Source: Girardinichthys multiradiatus
Taxonomy: Eukaryota; Chordata; Actinopteri; Cyprinodontiformes; Goodeidae
DNA length: 64,000 nucleotides
Direction of reading: 5' to 3'
Assembly: GCF_021462225.1 (NCBI RefSeq)
Contig: NC_061811.1
Location: 23,311,163 to 23,375,162 of the forward strand
Under the pieces are notes generated by a model. That model was not told where the DNA came from. It saw nothing but the letters and a program-made list of their open reading frames with translations, and searched no databases. The translations under genes were made by a program, and so were the position numbers. Positions 49,701 through 57,675 of the stretch are shown here, in pieces. The first letter of the stretch is position 1. Each line of letters begins with the position of its first letter.

Positions 49701-52700
49701 CAGGTGTGCCCTGTCAGGTTTAATAAGTGGGATTTCAAGCCTTATAAATGGGGTTGGGACCATCAGTTGTGTTGTGCAGGAGGTGGATACAGTACACAGC
49801 TGATAGTCCTACTGAATAGACTGTTAGAATTTGTATTATGGCAAGAAAAAAGCAGCTAAGTAAAGAAAAATTAGTGGCCATCATTACTTTAAGAAATGAA
49901 GGTCAGTCAGTCCGAACAATTGGGAAAACGCTGAAAGTGTCCCGAAGTGCAGTCGCGAAAACCATCAAGTGCTACAATGAAACTGGCTCACATGAGGACC
50001 GCCCCAGAAAAGGAAGACCAAGAGTCACCTCTGCTGCGGACGATAAGTTCATCCGAGTCACCAGCCTCAGAAATCGCAGGTTAACAGCAGCTCAGATTAG
50101 AGAACAGGTCAATGCCACACAGAGTTCTAGCAGCAGACACATCTCTAGAACAACTGTTAAGAGGAGACTGTGTGAATCAGGCCTTCATGGTAAAATAGCT
50201 GCTAGGAAACCACTGCTGAGGACAGGCAACAAGCAGAAAAGACTTGTTTGGGCTAAAGAACACCAGGAATGGACATTAGACCAGTGGAAATCTGTGCTTT
50301 GGTTTGATGAGTCCAAGTTTGAGGTCATTGGTTCTAACCACCGTGTCTTTGTGTGGCGCAGAAGAGGTGAACGGATGGACTCTACATGCCTGGTTCCCAC
50401 CATGAAGCATGGAGGAGGAGGTGTGATGGTGTGGGGGTGCTTTGCTGGTGACACTGTTGGGGATTTATTCAAAATTGAAGACATACTGAACCAGCATGGC
50501 TACCACAGCATCTTGCAGTGGCATGCTATTCCATCCGGTTTGCGTTTAGTTGGACCATCATTTATTTTTCAACAGGACAATGACCCCAAACACACCTCCA
50601 GGCTGTGTTAGGGCTATTTGACCAAGAAGGAGAATGATGGGGTGCTGCGCCAGATGACCTGGCCTCCACAGTCACCGGACCTGAACCCAATCGAGATGGT
50701 TCGGGGTGGCTGGACCGCAGAGTGAAGGCAAAAGGGCCAACAAGTGCTAAGCATCTCTGGGAACTCCTTCAAGACTGTTGGAAAACCATTTCAGGTGACT
50801 ACCTCTTGAAGCTCATCAACAGAATGCCAAGAGTGTGCGGAGCAGTAATCAAAGCAAAAGGTGGCTACTTTGAAGAACCTAGAATATAAGACATATTTTC
50901 AGTTGTTTCACACTTTTTTGTTCAGTATATAATTCCACATGTGTTAATTCATAGTTTTGATGCCTTCAGTGTGAAGCTACAATATTCATAGTCATGAAAA
51001 TAAAGACAACTCTTTGAATGAGAAGGTGTGTCCAAACGTTTGGTCTGTACTGTAACTTAATCTCAGAACAAATCCAGTGAATTCTTCAGAGGTTTGTAAG
51101 AGAACATTAGTGAACAAACAGCACCACGAAGACCAAGGAACACAACAGACTGTTCAGGGATAAAGATGTGGGGACCTTTAAAGTAGACTAAGGTTATAAA
51201 ACAGTATCCTATAAACATTTCGCAGAGCACTGTTCATCCAAAGGATTGAACAGCTGGTCAGAGTTATAGGCTGGATCAAGCTAAATACAGGAGAGAAACC
51301 AGCTAGGAGCTTACTTTTTAGCAAGACAAAACTACCAAACATACAGCCAGAGCTGCAATGAAATGGTTCAGATCAAAACCATATTCATGTTTTAGAATGG
51401 CCCAGTCGAAGTCCACAACTATATCAAATTAGCATCTCACCCTTCTGAGAACTATTGCCCTTATTACTAATACCGCTCAGGTTTCATCTCTAACACAGTC
51501 CAATCATTGTTTTGTCAGAGAAGCTCTGACTTCTTATAAAGTTTTTACTTTTAACTTTAAGTTTTTTTTCAGCTGTTCTAAAAAGTCAAAATCAGTTTTT
51601 ATTGAAGTGTGAATTCACCAAGCAGTCATTTCTAATCTACTCCTTATTCAAAATATTTAATCCTATGTCTTGGAATAGACTTTGTAAAACAATTTTCAGA
51701 GCAGTGCTAGCCCTCATCATTCCAGCCTGTCTCCTGACGATTCTGTAGTGGCGACAAAAACACAGTCATATCCAAAAATAATCATTTCCCAAAGACATCC
51801 CCAAATGCTCCAGTAGCAAGAGTCTGCACTGTAAACAGAAAGGGATGTATAAGAAATACATCTCATGTTATAATTAGTGGTGAGTAGGCTGTAAGGCTGT
51901 GTGATGGGATGTAATGAGAGCCTGGCAAAAAAAAGAGGTGCCATTTAATTAGACGAGGCAGAGTTGAACCTTAGAGGTCCAAGTACCCACAACCGCCTGC
52001 CTCCTGAGAGAGGGGAGATAGAGGGAGACAGATGGACTAAAATACACAAAGAAGCTGTTGTTTGTTGTTGCTCTGGCGCTCTGATACTCTTGTCAGGTCC
52101 TGCCAAGTTTAAAGCCGAGGGACTAAATTGGTGTTGATGTTGCACGCTCCTTTACAAACTCTCTCCTTTGTGAATCTTCTCAGCTTTCTGTCTGTCCTCC
52201 CTAATTCCACTCTTTGCCTCGTAATTTGCCTCTTTAGAGAGTGACAGTTGCATTTAGGCAAAAGGTTATCATTGTATTAGAGTGGTGTTTTCCTCGAGGC
52301 TTACCTAGAATTACATGACACCGCCTGCAGCCACCTTTCCTACTATGCTGGCCTGAAATGTTATCAGTCTGACTTAATTACTGTCACCGGGCAATAAGAT
52401 TGACTCTAATGTATGTTCTGGTCCTGAACTCTCTGGAGAGATTTTTAGAACTTAAGGAAAATCCCTTCTTAAGATATGTCTGTGTTTGACTCTGTGTTCA
52501 GCTTAATACCTCACATCCTCTGCTGCACAGTTAGTACAGTGCACATGCACAGAGCACATCCTTTATCTGATTAGCTGGCATGCCTATGTGGAGCTGTGTG
52601 AGCGTGTTTGCTTGTGCCTCTGAGCTCAGCATCAGGCCCCAGGCAGGGCATGGATTTCATTTAGGAAAGTATCAAAGCTTTACACGCTGTTCGCTTTAAT

Positions 52701-55700
52701 CAGCATGTTTATCAGGCAGAGAAAAATTGCAGGAAGAGACCACAGGGAGAGGGAGGGTCGTGGAGGAGGAGAAGAAGGAGGGGGGGTGGGGGGGTTATCT
52801 TAAGGACCAGTAGCCAGGGAAATTGATAATGGCTACAAGGTAATTTACTGGAGGCCTGGGCCTCCCTCCACTGCTTCTACCCTTGCCTCTCATTCTAATT
52901 ACAGCCCATGTAATGTTCTAATGAATCTGCAGGTGTGTGTGGGTAAAGGAGGGGGGCCATGGAGGCATTTGTGAGGATGCATGTCCATCAGCATGTAGCT
53001 CTTGCTTGTGAGAGTGTGTGTTCGTGTGTGTGTTTGAGTGTGTCACTCCAGATCAAGCCTGTTTTCCTGTAAGAAGATTGAACGCATCTCAAGGCTGCGC
53101 CAGCATCTCTCAAGTGTATTGTTGTCCCACAGTTTTTGAAGATTGACTATGATATGAAGAGCAATTAGATCCGCCTTTAGCAATATTAAAGAAACATGCC
53201 ACTCACAGAAGGAAAGTTTAGCTGTTGCTTCAAGTCATCAGTGTGGCTCCATCTTTTGGCTGGATGTGCAGAGGGTGGAAGGTTTGGACCAGATGCAGAT
53301 CTGTGCTTATACAGTTGCGTCTCAGCAAATTAGAGTATTATCAAAAAGTAAATTCTGAAATTCAGTTAAAAAAGATTTTCATCACACAGATTCATTACAC
53401 ACAGAAACTGTGGTACCATAGTAATTAAAGGTATTGGTGCTTTTGGCAGTGTGGCTAGGCACTAAGCCTTGCAGTACAATAAAATCATCGTTCCATAAAG
53501 TTTGTCAGCAAAAGGTAGTACGACAAGCTCTAAAAAATAAAACAAAATCCACCCCAGATCATACTTGACTAGATATTTCACACTGGGCCTCAAGTAACTT
53601 TCTCTGCCTCTCCACTCTTCATCAAGACTGTTGAACCTTGATTTCCAAATGAAATTCAAAATGTTTGAAAAGAGAACTTTGGACCAACGAGCTACAGCCC
53701 ATTTCTTCTTCTCCTCTACCCAGGTGAAATTCTTCTGAACATCTCTGTGGCTTAATACAAGGAATGCAACAGCTGTAGCCAATGTTCTGGATACGTCTGT
53801 GTGGGGTGGCTCTTGAATCTCTGACCTGAGCTGCATTCCACTTTTTGACAATGTCCCCAAACCCTTGCTTCTCAATCTTCTCTAAGCTGTGGCTTTCTGT
53901 GTTGCTCTTGCAAATTTTTATCGTTCCTGTAACACTTTTAGATTCCATTTGAGTTTAGAAAAGGACAGTTTGCACTCCTCATGGAACTAAATACAAGTTT
54001 ATTTTGACTTTATGATAAAAAAATGAATCATAATGGCATTTTCTTCGTCTGTTTGTGCTTACAGGAAAAGGAGTCCATTGAGGCTGTGTCTGTAGGAGCC
54101 ATTCTATCCGATTACCAGAGGGTCCGTGTGGAAAATGTGTAAGTCAAACACTGGAGATTTATAACAGCAAAGCTTACTTGCTCCTCTGAACTCAAGTGAG
54201 GCACATTCTGTGGTCCACCAAAGGAAAACGGTACGTGTTCCAGTTTTTAGCTCACTTGTGTGCCTAAACTAAACTAAGACAGGGTTCTATTTAAACACAC
54301 ACACGCATGTACACACATTTGTTTTGTTTATGCTGTTTTTATTTAGACTAGTTTCATTTTAGTGTTTGTGTTTTCATGGGGAGAAGGGGTTTTAAATGGA
54401 AATTTAAAATTTAAAATGTTAGCATGTTTTCTTCTTTTTTTTTTTCTCCCAAGTTTTTCCCTGCCTAGTCTCTGTTTTTTTCTGCGCACAGCACAAAAGC
54501 TACGCTTTTAATAACAAACATTAAATTAAGTTCATCGTATTTGTGATCTAGAGACACAACCACATTTATTGGCAACACTGGTAAAGATGTACAATTTCAA
54601 AAGCAAACTGTAACAGTAAAAATGTAGAAATACCAGCCTTTTAATTGAGTCCCATTATACTGGAAAATAAGAAATCCCCACATTAAGATTTTTTTTCTAC
54701 ATATGAAATCACATGTGCCTCAATTTTGCTCTGTCCACAGTCCTCGCCCCTCTCCTTAATCGCTTCTCTTTAGCTCCACTCACAGTTTTTCATGGAGGAG
54801 AGGTGGTTTTGTGTCTGATAAACCATGTCTGTGCTGATTTTGCCATAGGCTTTGGATCATTTTCCTGCCAAAAGAGACAGTGAAGATTTTAAGTTTGCTA
54901 GCAGAGTGTACCTGATTGTTATTTGAAATGACCTGGTATTTAAAACGGTACATGATGCCATGCTTTCTGACAAGGGTCTGTCTAACGAGGGTCTACTTCT
55001 GCTATTTGGAGCAGAACCAGACCCACAGCATCATAGATCCTCCACCACTCCACCGTACTTGATGGCACTACTTTTTCACATATTCACCCTTTGTTTTGAT
55101 CAGACCAAACCGGATTATTTGTTGCTGAAAAACTCAGTGTTGGTCTCATCCTGTTAATGCAAATGGTTCCAGTTACACTCCCAGTAGAGAACGGCAAACT
55201 CTGCCTGTTGTCATTGTAGGAAATAAAACGTTTTGGGTTTTTTTGGCATCCCTCCCATGCAACTGGTTGGCATGTACATTATGTTGTGGATATTATGGAA
55301 ATTTATTTAGATTGCTTTATGAATATACACAATATGAATGTCACAAATAACTGTTTGGACTTCAATAAATATTAGCTTATCATAGTTACCTTGCTTTTAA
55401 AGCTCTCTGTGCCAGTAATAGATGATGGTTAAAGTCATTAAGAAACTAAAACAAGTTGTTTTATGGCCAAAGCAGCACACGTCAGCCATGAGCGACTTTT
55501 TCAATGAAACTATGTTGTTTAGAGGAAAATAATGAATTTAATTACATATTTTTCCAGTGGCTTCCTCAACGGCTCACGGTCTGGGGTCTGTGTTTGCAGT
55601 GAGCCCAAAGCAGAAAAACTTTATTGTTTTGCAAAGTACATATTTATTGCATTCCATATCGTCATTGCAACAATCACCAACATTATTACATATCCCAAAT

Positions 55701-56519
55701 TTTCCTAACATTGTGCAACCCGAGTTTTTGGCCAACTTAGTGGTCAGTGGCTAAAATTGATGTGCCTCTATGTGATGTCATATTTATACCCTGGGGAAAC
55801 TGAAAGACTTGGGCTGTGAAGAAGAGATTCCCAGATACTCTGATCAGCCTAAAAAAGGAAAACATGAAATAAAAAAATAAAAACGCTTTGGTTACATTTA
55901 TTTTAAAGGGATTGTGTGGGGTACCAAGAATTTAGCCCCTGTTATTTAGTTAAAAACTATTATTCTAAACATGTTTATTTCACACTAATTAAATATGCTC
56001 TAATTAAAGGTTGTTTTTCTAAAAAAAAGGTTTTACTGTGAGATTATGCTGTTATTGCAATAAAAGCTGAATTTTTTGCACATTTGTACCAGAGATGCAG
56101 ACAAATATTGCAACATCTGTAATAGACCCATCTTTGAGGAGTGGACCTTTTGAACAGACAGGTCGGCTCCTGTTACGTCCTCCTTGTTTGTTTCATTTGC
56201 ATTTGGTTTGATGTTGTAACAAAAGCCCTTAAATGGGGTTTTTTGTTTCCATTAATGAGGCATGAGCTGTGGGCCTATCGAGGGTGACAGCATTTGTGTA
56301 ATTAGAGAAGGTGCTATGCCAGGATGGGGTTATGAAATTGTTCTGAAGTGGCCAGATATTCAATAATAACCACTTTGCATCCCTTCCACTTGTTTCATAG
56401 ATGTCTGCGGCTTGGTCTGCAGCCCCTGGCCTACCTGTGGCGCCGAGACCAAGAGTCTCTGCTGTCCGAGATGATTAAGTCTGACCTATATGCCATCCTC
56501 ATCAAAGTTGCCGCCTTTG
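31752..56519 (+). CDS. dph6: DPH6, diphthine-ammonia ligase, exons 1-5 (5' part of gene)
   Basis: Known role: DPH6 uses ATP and ammonium to amidate diphthine on the modified histidine of elongation factor 2, the last step of diphthamide synthesis, in the cytosol. Seen: exons 23, 92, 185, 74 and 119 nt long join without a stop into 164 codons plus one base. The product starts [25 protein letters not shown] is the PP-loop that binds ATP in this N-type ATP pyrophosphatase family. Later blocks match the human protein closely: [65 protein letters not shown] and IKVAAFG. All introns are GT/AG. Human DPH6 has 267 residues as I recall, so about 100 residues (the GLDPDKHLGK region and the rest) must lie past the right edge; I did not find them here. 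The exon 2/3 junction makes the protein about four residues shorter than human just before DELDSY. The start codon has A at -3. Confidence 0.96.
32030..32121 (+). CDS. dph6: DPH6 coding exon 2
   Basis: The acceptor is GTGTTCCAG at 32029 and the donor is G|GTGAGG at 32122. It encodes the rest of the PP-loop and the conserved run through [12 protein letters not shown]. It ends in phase 1 with one G that completes an aspartate codon in exon 3. Confidence 0.95.
32535..32795 (-). repeat. SINE-like repeat, antisense copy in DPH6 intron 2
   Basis: Complement of the same family: GGGTACACCCTGGATAGTCC, GAACCCACGCATACACAGAG and AAACCCAGGACCTTTATGC. It ends only about 85 bp before the DD36E element begins. 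Confidence 0.7.
32882..34097 (+). mobile_element. Tc1/mariner element with DD36E spacing (Incomer-like), near full length
   Basis: Inserted in DPH6 intron 2 at a TA (32880-32881 and 34098-34099). Ends are inverted: CACTCACTTTATTAGGTACA on the left, and the complement of TACCTAATTAAGTGGCCGG then TGAGTG on the right. The left repeat lacks about eight bases (CGGCCACT-like) present on the right. The 1.2-kb length and single-ORF layout fit an autonomous Tc1-type element. Family name is inferred from the D-to-E spacing of the encoded transposase. Confidence 0.88.
33022..34065 (+). pseudogene. Tc1-type transposase, DD36E, one in-frame stop
   Basis: Cut-and-paste DNA transposase. One reading frame runs the whole length (348 codons including stop) and is broken only by TGA at 33556-33558, after HEIST; the frame is unchanged when it resumes at [11 protein letters not shown]-terminal paired-type helix-turn-helix domains are visible (residues about 25-48, [20 protein letters not shown]; and about 75-115, through [11 protein letters not shown]). 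Catalytic residues: D155 in WSDESRF, D247 in QQDNAPCH and E284 in NPIEHLW. That leaves 36 residues between the second D and E, not the 34 of classic Tc1. The C-terminus [18 protein letters not shown] is intact. Probably recently active but now inactive through the nonsense change. Confidence 0.9.
34315..34663. mobile_element. hAT-type miniature element with 8-bp target duplication
   Basis: This 349-bp non-coding element starts TAGGGGAGCACC and ends with GGTGCACCCTTA, which are imperfect inverted ends. It is flanked by a perfect direct duplication GTTTTAAT at 34307-34314 and 34664-34671. Internal GGCCGATC/CCGATT stretches are repeated near both ends. The 8-bp duplication and GGTGCACC-type ends are typical of hAT miniature elements in fish. 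Confidence 0.85.
34865..35049 (+). CDS. dph6: DPH6 coding exon 3
   Basis: The acceptor is CATGCTATAG at 34864 and the donor is AAG|GTAGGG at 35050. It encodes [27 protein letters not shown] and on to [16 protein letters not shown] (two segments, not the whole). It ends in phase 0 at codon 100. The 19-kb intron that follows is the main repository of mobile elements in the gene. Confidence 0.95.
35050..40219. other. DPH6 intron 3, first part
   Basis: Mostly unassigned. Local features: direct duplication of GCAGTTCATGT at about 35827-35850; an (AAATA)-rich run at 38790-38845; a short TG run at 39855. No exon homology. Confidence 0.55.
40220..41216 (-). mobile_element. Tc1-like fossil, about 1 kb, minus orientation
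   Basis: Inverted arms: TCATGTTACAACCACAAAC at about 40247 and its complement near 41145-41166. The right end is TTCTTTTGCAAGGCACTGTA. The minus strand at 40860-41050 reads [20 protein letters not shown] and on through [13 protein letters not shown], a Tc1 DNA-binding region. Confidence 0.82.
41217..42664. other. DPH6 intron 3, between Tc1 relic and SINE-like repeat
   Basis: Nothing recognised apart from a 17-base A run at 41618. Confidence 0.5.
42665..43015 (+). repeat. SINE-like repeat with tRNA-like head, best copy
   Basis: The head GCAGTTGGTAGCACTGTTGC resembles a tRNA A-box region, and 35 bases on GGGTTTGACTCC resembles a B box. The body holds CATGCGTGGGTTCT, GGGTACTCCGGCTTCCTCCC and ACTGGCGACCTGTCCAG. 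GTTTGCATG is locally repeated three times at about 42763-42796. Confidence 0.75.
43040..43715 (-). mobile_element. Tc1/mariner fossil of the 'TCTCAGAAAATTAGAATA' family, copy 1
   Basis: On the minus strand 43040-43150 encodes [19 protein letters not shown] then [10 protein letters not shown], the C-terminus expected of this family (MPRRIDAVI.AKGAPTKY). 43440-43700 carries the [19 protein letters not shown] catalytic region, collinear with 53430-53960. Frameshifts throughout. Confidence 0.7.
43716..45754. other. DPH6 intron 3, central part
   Basis: 44160-44310 looks single-copy and moderately GC-rich (CAGGCCCATTTCCCAC, GCTGACGCTAACAGTTAGC), a possible conserved element. The rest is unassigned. 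Confidence 0.4.
45755..46335 (-). mobile_element. Tc1-like fossil, minus orientation
   Basis: The minus strand over 45854-46129 gives [18 protein letters not shown] (from [18 protein letters not shown]) and upstream NKMVLIITY. An arm with CACCACTTTGTGCTGTTATG lies at 46260. Confidence 0.78.
46336..49164. other. DPH6 intron 3, around the second SINE-like copy
   Basis: 48350-48510 is repeat-free with many ATTA/TAAT cores (TATAATTAGAAGC, GCATTAATGAGGG), a possible conserved non-coding element. No exon seen. Confidence 0.4.
47660..47990 (+). repeat. SINE-like repeat, second copy
   Basis: Same order as 42665-43015: TTGTAGCACTGTTGCCTTG, TTCAAATCCCGGCC, GAGTTTGCATGTTC, GTGCATGCGTGGGTTC. Confidence 0.75.
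49165..49430 (+). mobile_element. Older DD34E Tc1 relic, left part (split by the DD38E element)
   Basis: It opens TTCAAAAGATATTCATACCC, then ATTACAACCACAAATTTCAT and TTTTATTGGGATTTTATGC: a complete left arm. It continues at 51055 after the younger element. Confidence 0.8.
49433..49695. repeat. Left long inverted repeat of the DD38E element
   Basis: Pairs with about 50783-51052. The inner part (about 49600-49695) is antisense to the transposase C-terminus: read on the minus strand it encodes [15 protein letters not shown] and [11 protein letters not shown]. It lacks about five bases present in the right arm next to TTCTTCAAAG. Confidence 0.88.
49838..50875 (+). pseudogene. Tc1-type transposase, DD38E, one stop and one frameshift
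   Basis: It starts [18 protein letters not shown] at 49838. A helix-turn-helix is seen around residues 22-45 ([19 protein letters not shown]) with a basic GRPR-type linker (RKGRPRV), then a second DNA-binding domain ending [10 protein letters not shown]. Catalytic D157 (WFDESKF), D247 (QQDNDPKH) and E286 (SPDLNPIE) give 38 residues between D2 and E. Two lesions: TAG at 50609-50611 just after KHTSRLC, and a one-base loss near 50708 after NPIEMV. Past the shift the expected C-terminal block ([20 protein letters not shown]) resumes within the right inverted repeat. Inactive, but both lesions look recent. Confidence 0.88.
50783..51052. repeat. Right long inverted repeat of the DD38E element
   Basis: Complement of 49433-49695. 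It begins inside the transposase C-terminal codons and runs through the 3' UTR to the element end. Confidence 0.88.
51055..51440 (+). mobile_element. Older DD34E Tc1 relic, right part
   Basis: Resumes with ACTTAATCTCAGAACAAATC, AGAGAACATTAGTGAACAAA and CACGAAGACCAAGGAACACA, the 5' UTR and start of the same Tc1 family, then jumps to AAACATACAGCCAGAGCTGC and GAATGGCCCAGTCGAAGTCC (near the third catalytic residue). Confidence 0.8.
51441..53309. other. DPH6 intron 3, before exon 4
   Basis: 52840-52935 looks single-copy (GGTAATTTACTGGAGGCC, CATTCTAATTACAGCCC). TG-rich at 53005-53045. Confidence 0.4.
52780..52794 (+). other. G-quadruplex-forming G-tract
   Basis: Seven G, one T, seven G, on the DPH6 sense strand within intron 3. 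It would fold with one-base loops and has further GGG runs upstream (from 52751). Confidence 0.7.
53310..53970 (-). mobile_element. Tc1/mariner fossil of the 'TCTCAGAAAATTAGAATA' family, copy 2
   Basis: The terminus is at 53318: GTCTCAGCAAATTAGAGTA. The minus strand at 53640-53950 retains [19 protein letters not shown] and WSKVLFS-type codons ([14 protein letters not shown]). It shares order and sequence with 43320-43715. Confidence 0.7.
54065..54138 (+). CDS. dph6: DPH6 coding exon 4
   Basis: Found by homology only, since it is too short to stand out as an open frame. The acceptor is GTGCTTACAG at 54064 and the donor is GT|GTAAGT at 54139. It encodes [18 protein letters not shown] then RVRVEN and two bases of a valine codon. 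This matches the human [21 protein letters not shown] segment. Confidence 0.95.
54545..55300 (-). mobile_element. Tc1-like fossil of the 'TTGGCAACACTGG' family
   Basis: It opens ATTTATTGGCAACACTGGTA. Then CCACAGCATCATAGATCCTC, GTGTTGGTCTCATC and CCATGCAACTGGTTGGCATG follow in the order of a known antisense Tc1 transposase of fish. Confidence 0.65.
56401..56519 (+). CDS. dph6: DPH6 coding exon 5
   Basis: The acceptor is TGTTTCATAG at 56400 and the donor is TTTG|GTGAG at 56520. It encodes [17 protein letters not shown] then [18 protein letters not shown] and VAAF plus the first base of a glycine codon. The next exon should start with the LDPDKHLG motif; nothing matching it was seen between 56520 and 64000, so intron 5 is at least 7.4 kb and contains the DIRS element. 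Confidence 0.95.
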
Positions 56520-57579
56520 GTGAGTTTTTTTTGTTTGTCTTTTGTTTGTGCTCCAGCCAGTTAACATCTGTTCTAGTCGCCTTTTTCCCACCTTTTGTTT
56601 CCTTATTCTTGAGGTGCCTAGCTTGTCAGAAACACAGACTTTGGATGAGTAAAAGATGGTGAAAAAAAGTGGTGTAACTAAAGGGAAAGGAGGAGATGAG
56701 TGAAGTAATACCCTACTCATTAATCTGTGGCTTAGCGGCGGTGTTGAGACTTGCGCCAGCGGCAAAGAATTGAACCGGAGAACAGTATGAAAAGATAAGA
56801 AGCACAGAGGAGGAGGGAGCTGTTATTGTGCTAGAGTATTGGGAGGGTGGGTGGAGAGACGGTTGGCAGTTGAGAAATACTTGTAGGTGATTGCTCCGCA
56901 CATTAATGCAAGCTGTCAATAACCGGCGCATGTCTGCACCATGTAGGAGAGGCTCACTTAGGCATAGCTCCATTTCTGTGGTCCGTGAAGTGAAGATTAA
57001 AATCTTGTGTCTCTCGTTTGCAGTCTCCAACTGCTTCAGCTATGAGGAAAGAGGTTACAATGGAGTCACATGCTCTCTTCTTGCCTGTTTTGGAGCCTGA
57101 GGACAGAAAGATCAGATTACTGTAAAACAGTAGGGATAGAACAAAGGTTTTCCTGTTTTCTTCTCTCAAGTACATGATGTCAGGATCTGTACCTATATCT
57201 ACTTCATGGTGCAGCTGGATCCTCTTTGACTGTTCCAGTGACAAATGATTATTATGGCTACAAATGTTTCTTTTTTCTCTTAAATTACTTGCAGGGGGTG
57301 ATCATTATACACACCCTGTTTAGGTGCTGTTAAGTGCTTGTTGTCACCTTTGGAAGCAATCAGTCGAATGAGGGTCTGCAGCTGACTGATGACCTGTGGA
57401 GCTGATTTACATGTTTGGGATATTCTGATTATCTTTTAACACTGCTCAAATAACTTCTCATGGTTGAGGAATAATGTTAAATTCATGTTTGCAAGATTTT
57501 CTTTTCTTTTTAGATTAAACAAGCTGGACAGATTTTGCTTTAAATCAATGTTACATTTAGTTTAAACCATAATATGTAA

Positions 57580-57584
<5 letters not shown>

Positions 57585-57633
<49 letters not shown>
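57585..57633. repeat. (TA)n microsatellite
   Basis: About 24 TA units in DPH6 intron 5, directly followed by a stem-loop. Confidence 0.95.
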
Positions 57634-57635
<2 letters not shown>

Positions 57636-57675
57636 ACCCCTTTTCAGTCTATATACAGACTGACGAGGGGTTCAA
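57634..57675. repeat. Imperfect inverted repeat beside the (TA)n
   Basis: TTGACCCC and TCAGTCT pair with AGACTGA and GGGGTTCAA around a short ATATAC loop; two mismatches and one bulge in about 18 pairs. Confidence 0.75.

Larger units (their letters stand above)
49433..51052 (+). mobile_element. Tc1/mariner element with DD38E spacing (Intruder-like) and long inverted repeats
   Basis: The element is 1.62 kb, in DPH6 intron 3, flanked by TA (49431-49432, 51053-51054). Both ends read CAGTACAGACCAAA inward. Near-identical inverted repeats run from 49433 to about 49695 and from about 50783 to 51052. They are long enough that the left arm carries an antisense copy of the transposase C-terminus. Arms differ by a few substitutions and small gaps, so the copy is young compared with other repeats in the window. 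Confidence 0.9.

Noticed and set aside
53462..53948. Two minus-strand frames of 137 and 108 codons
   Set aside because: Pieces of a decayed Tc1/mariner transposase in shifted frames, not host genes.
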